Part shown: positions 63,507 to 64,000 of the stretch, in pieces
Layout of the letters: every line of letters begins with the position of its first letter
Position numbering within the stretch: the stretch's first letter is position 1
Assembly: GCF_022758295.1 (NCBI RefSeq)
Contig: NZ_JALDWJ010000002.1
Location: forward strand, 496,001-560,000
Length of the DNA: 64,000 bases
Direction: 5' to 3'
Origin: Lysobacter sp. CFH 32150
GTDB taxonomy: Bacteria > Pseudomonadota > Gammaproteobacteria > Xanthomonadales > Xanthomonadaceae
Notes under the pieces: model-generated
What the model saw: only the letters and a program-made list of their open reading frames with translations
What the model was told of the DNA's origin: nothing
Databases searched by the model: none
Program-made: the position numbers and the translations under genes

Positions 63507-64000
63507 TCAACGACAGGTCTTGCGACCCGGCTTGCCTTTGCAACTGTTGGAGCAGCACTGGCTGTTCGCAGTGCAACTCGTGCCGGGAATGCCGCAAGTA
63601 CCGCTGACCGTCACCGGCTTGGTGACACTGCCGGTTGCACCCAGGTTGTCGGTGACCGTCAGGGTCACGTTATAGGTGCCCGAGGACGCATAGGTGTGCG
63701 ATGGATTGGCGGCGGTGGATGTGCCGCCGTCGCCGAAGTTCCAGCTGCGCGAGGCGATGGTGCCGTCGCTGTCGGTGGAACTATCGGCGAAGGTCGCCGT
63801 CAGGCCCGAGGTGCTGAAGGTGAAGTTCGCAGCGGGCGGCGTGTTGCCACCGCCCCCTGTCGTGGCGTTGGCCGGCAAATTGCTACCGAGGTCGCTGATC
63901 ACTGCCGTAACCGGAACACCGGTGTTGTTGCAACCACCGCAATGGTGGAGCGAAACCACCGCGTGGTCGGCATTGGCAAGGACCGGCGAACCCGACGAAC
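63507..64000 (-). CDS. Secreted trypsin-like protease with PKD domain and cystine-knot-like tail (5' end cut)
   Basis: The last 163 codons are present; the frame stays open to the window edge. The part begins SSGSPVLANADHAVVSLHHC. SSGSPV fits the catalytic-serine motif (GxSGSP) of S1-type proteases such as lysyl endopeptidases, but the rest of the domain is outside. A Gly/Thr linker (ATTGGGGNTPP) leads to one PKD domain (ANFTFSTSGL, WNFGDGGTSTAANPSHTYAS, GTYNVTLTVTDNLG). The end is a 28-residue six-Cys stretch (Cys spacing 6-5-0-3-8) from CGIPGTSC to CKGKPGRKTC. It is probably exported and disulfide-bonded. Confidence 0.72.
   Translation of the reverse strand, partial: SSGSPVLANADHAVVSLHHCGGCNNTGVPVTAVISDLGSNLPANATTGGGGNTPPAANFTFSTSGLTATFADSSTDSDGTIASRSWNFGDGGTSTAANPSHTYASSGTYNVTLTVTDNLGATGSVTKPVTVSGTCGIPGTSCTANSQCCSNSCKGKPGRKTCR

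Overview
This 64 kb window is a high-GC chromosomal core region of a gammaproteobacterium of the order Xanthomonadales (Lysobacteraceae or Rhodanobacteraceae type). The assignment rests on gene order and protein character: rpmF-fabH-fabD-fabG-acpP-fabF-pabB-pabC-mltG-tmk-holB-pilZ, dnaX-ybaB-recR-HIT, tig-clpP-clpX-lon-hup-tRNA-Val-tRNA-Asp-ppiD, a kdkA gene, and phoB-phoR-ppk-ppx. No prophage, insertion sequence, CRISPR array or rRNA operon was seen. Genes are packed tightly, and many neighbours share 1-4 nt (ATGA, GTGA, TTGA or TGATG junctions), which implies translational coupling.

Layout. 1-3053: the rseA 5' end and rpoE (minus), then divergent fadJ. 3124-13834 (minus): one long envelope, fatty-acid and folate operon from yceD-rpmF down to holB-pilZ. 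13992-21211: a small membrane protein, a Maf pyrophosphatase, a minus-strand GT39-like glycosyltransferase, then moxR-DUF58-transglutaminase-Slp lipoprotein on plus. 21261-24241 (minus): dnaX-ybaB-recR-HIT. 24365-24617: tRNA-Ser(GGA) and 4.5S SRP RNA. 24767-28448 (minus): kdkA-MBL hydrolase-moaA-moaC-moaD-moaE. 28471-30690: GT9 glycosyltransferase, CmcI-like methyltransferase and a DUF6165 protein. 30928-36447: tRNA-Ser(CGA), a PP2C phosphatase, dnaQ-rnhA-yafS-like gene, then divergent gloB, a MltD-type transglycosylase and fabI. 36524-45429 (minus): ppiD, tRNA-Asp, tRNA-Val, hup, lon, clpX, clpP and tig, a protein-quality-control block. 45647-46225 (minus): tRNA-Leu, Lys, His, Arg and Pro. 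46322-48131 (minus): isocitrate dehydrogenase, an AhpD-like protein and grxC. 48330-57981 (plus): bepA-like protease, phoB-phoR-ppk-ppx behind a triple Pho box, and an acyl-CoA ligase-MaoC pair. 57989-63383 (minus): a GntR/YtrA-regulated ABC exporter cassette followed by a secreted S9 peptidase. 63507-64000: the 3' end of a secreted serine protease with a PKD domain and a six-cysteine tail.

Most of the window is ordinary housekeeping DNA. The less ordinary parts are the C-terminal cystine-knot-like tail of the truncated protease, the YtrA-ABC-peptidase cassette whose permease carries a large predicted periplasmic domain, paired perfect hairpins in several intergenic gaps, an identical 13-nt initiation segment at two unlinked serine tRNA promoters, and well-formed regulatory sites (Pho box, sigma-32-like lon promoter, palindromic GntR operator). 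I saw no wholly new multi-gene system.
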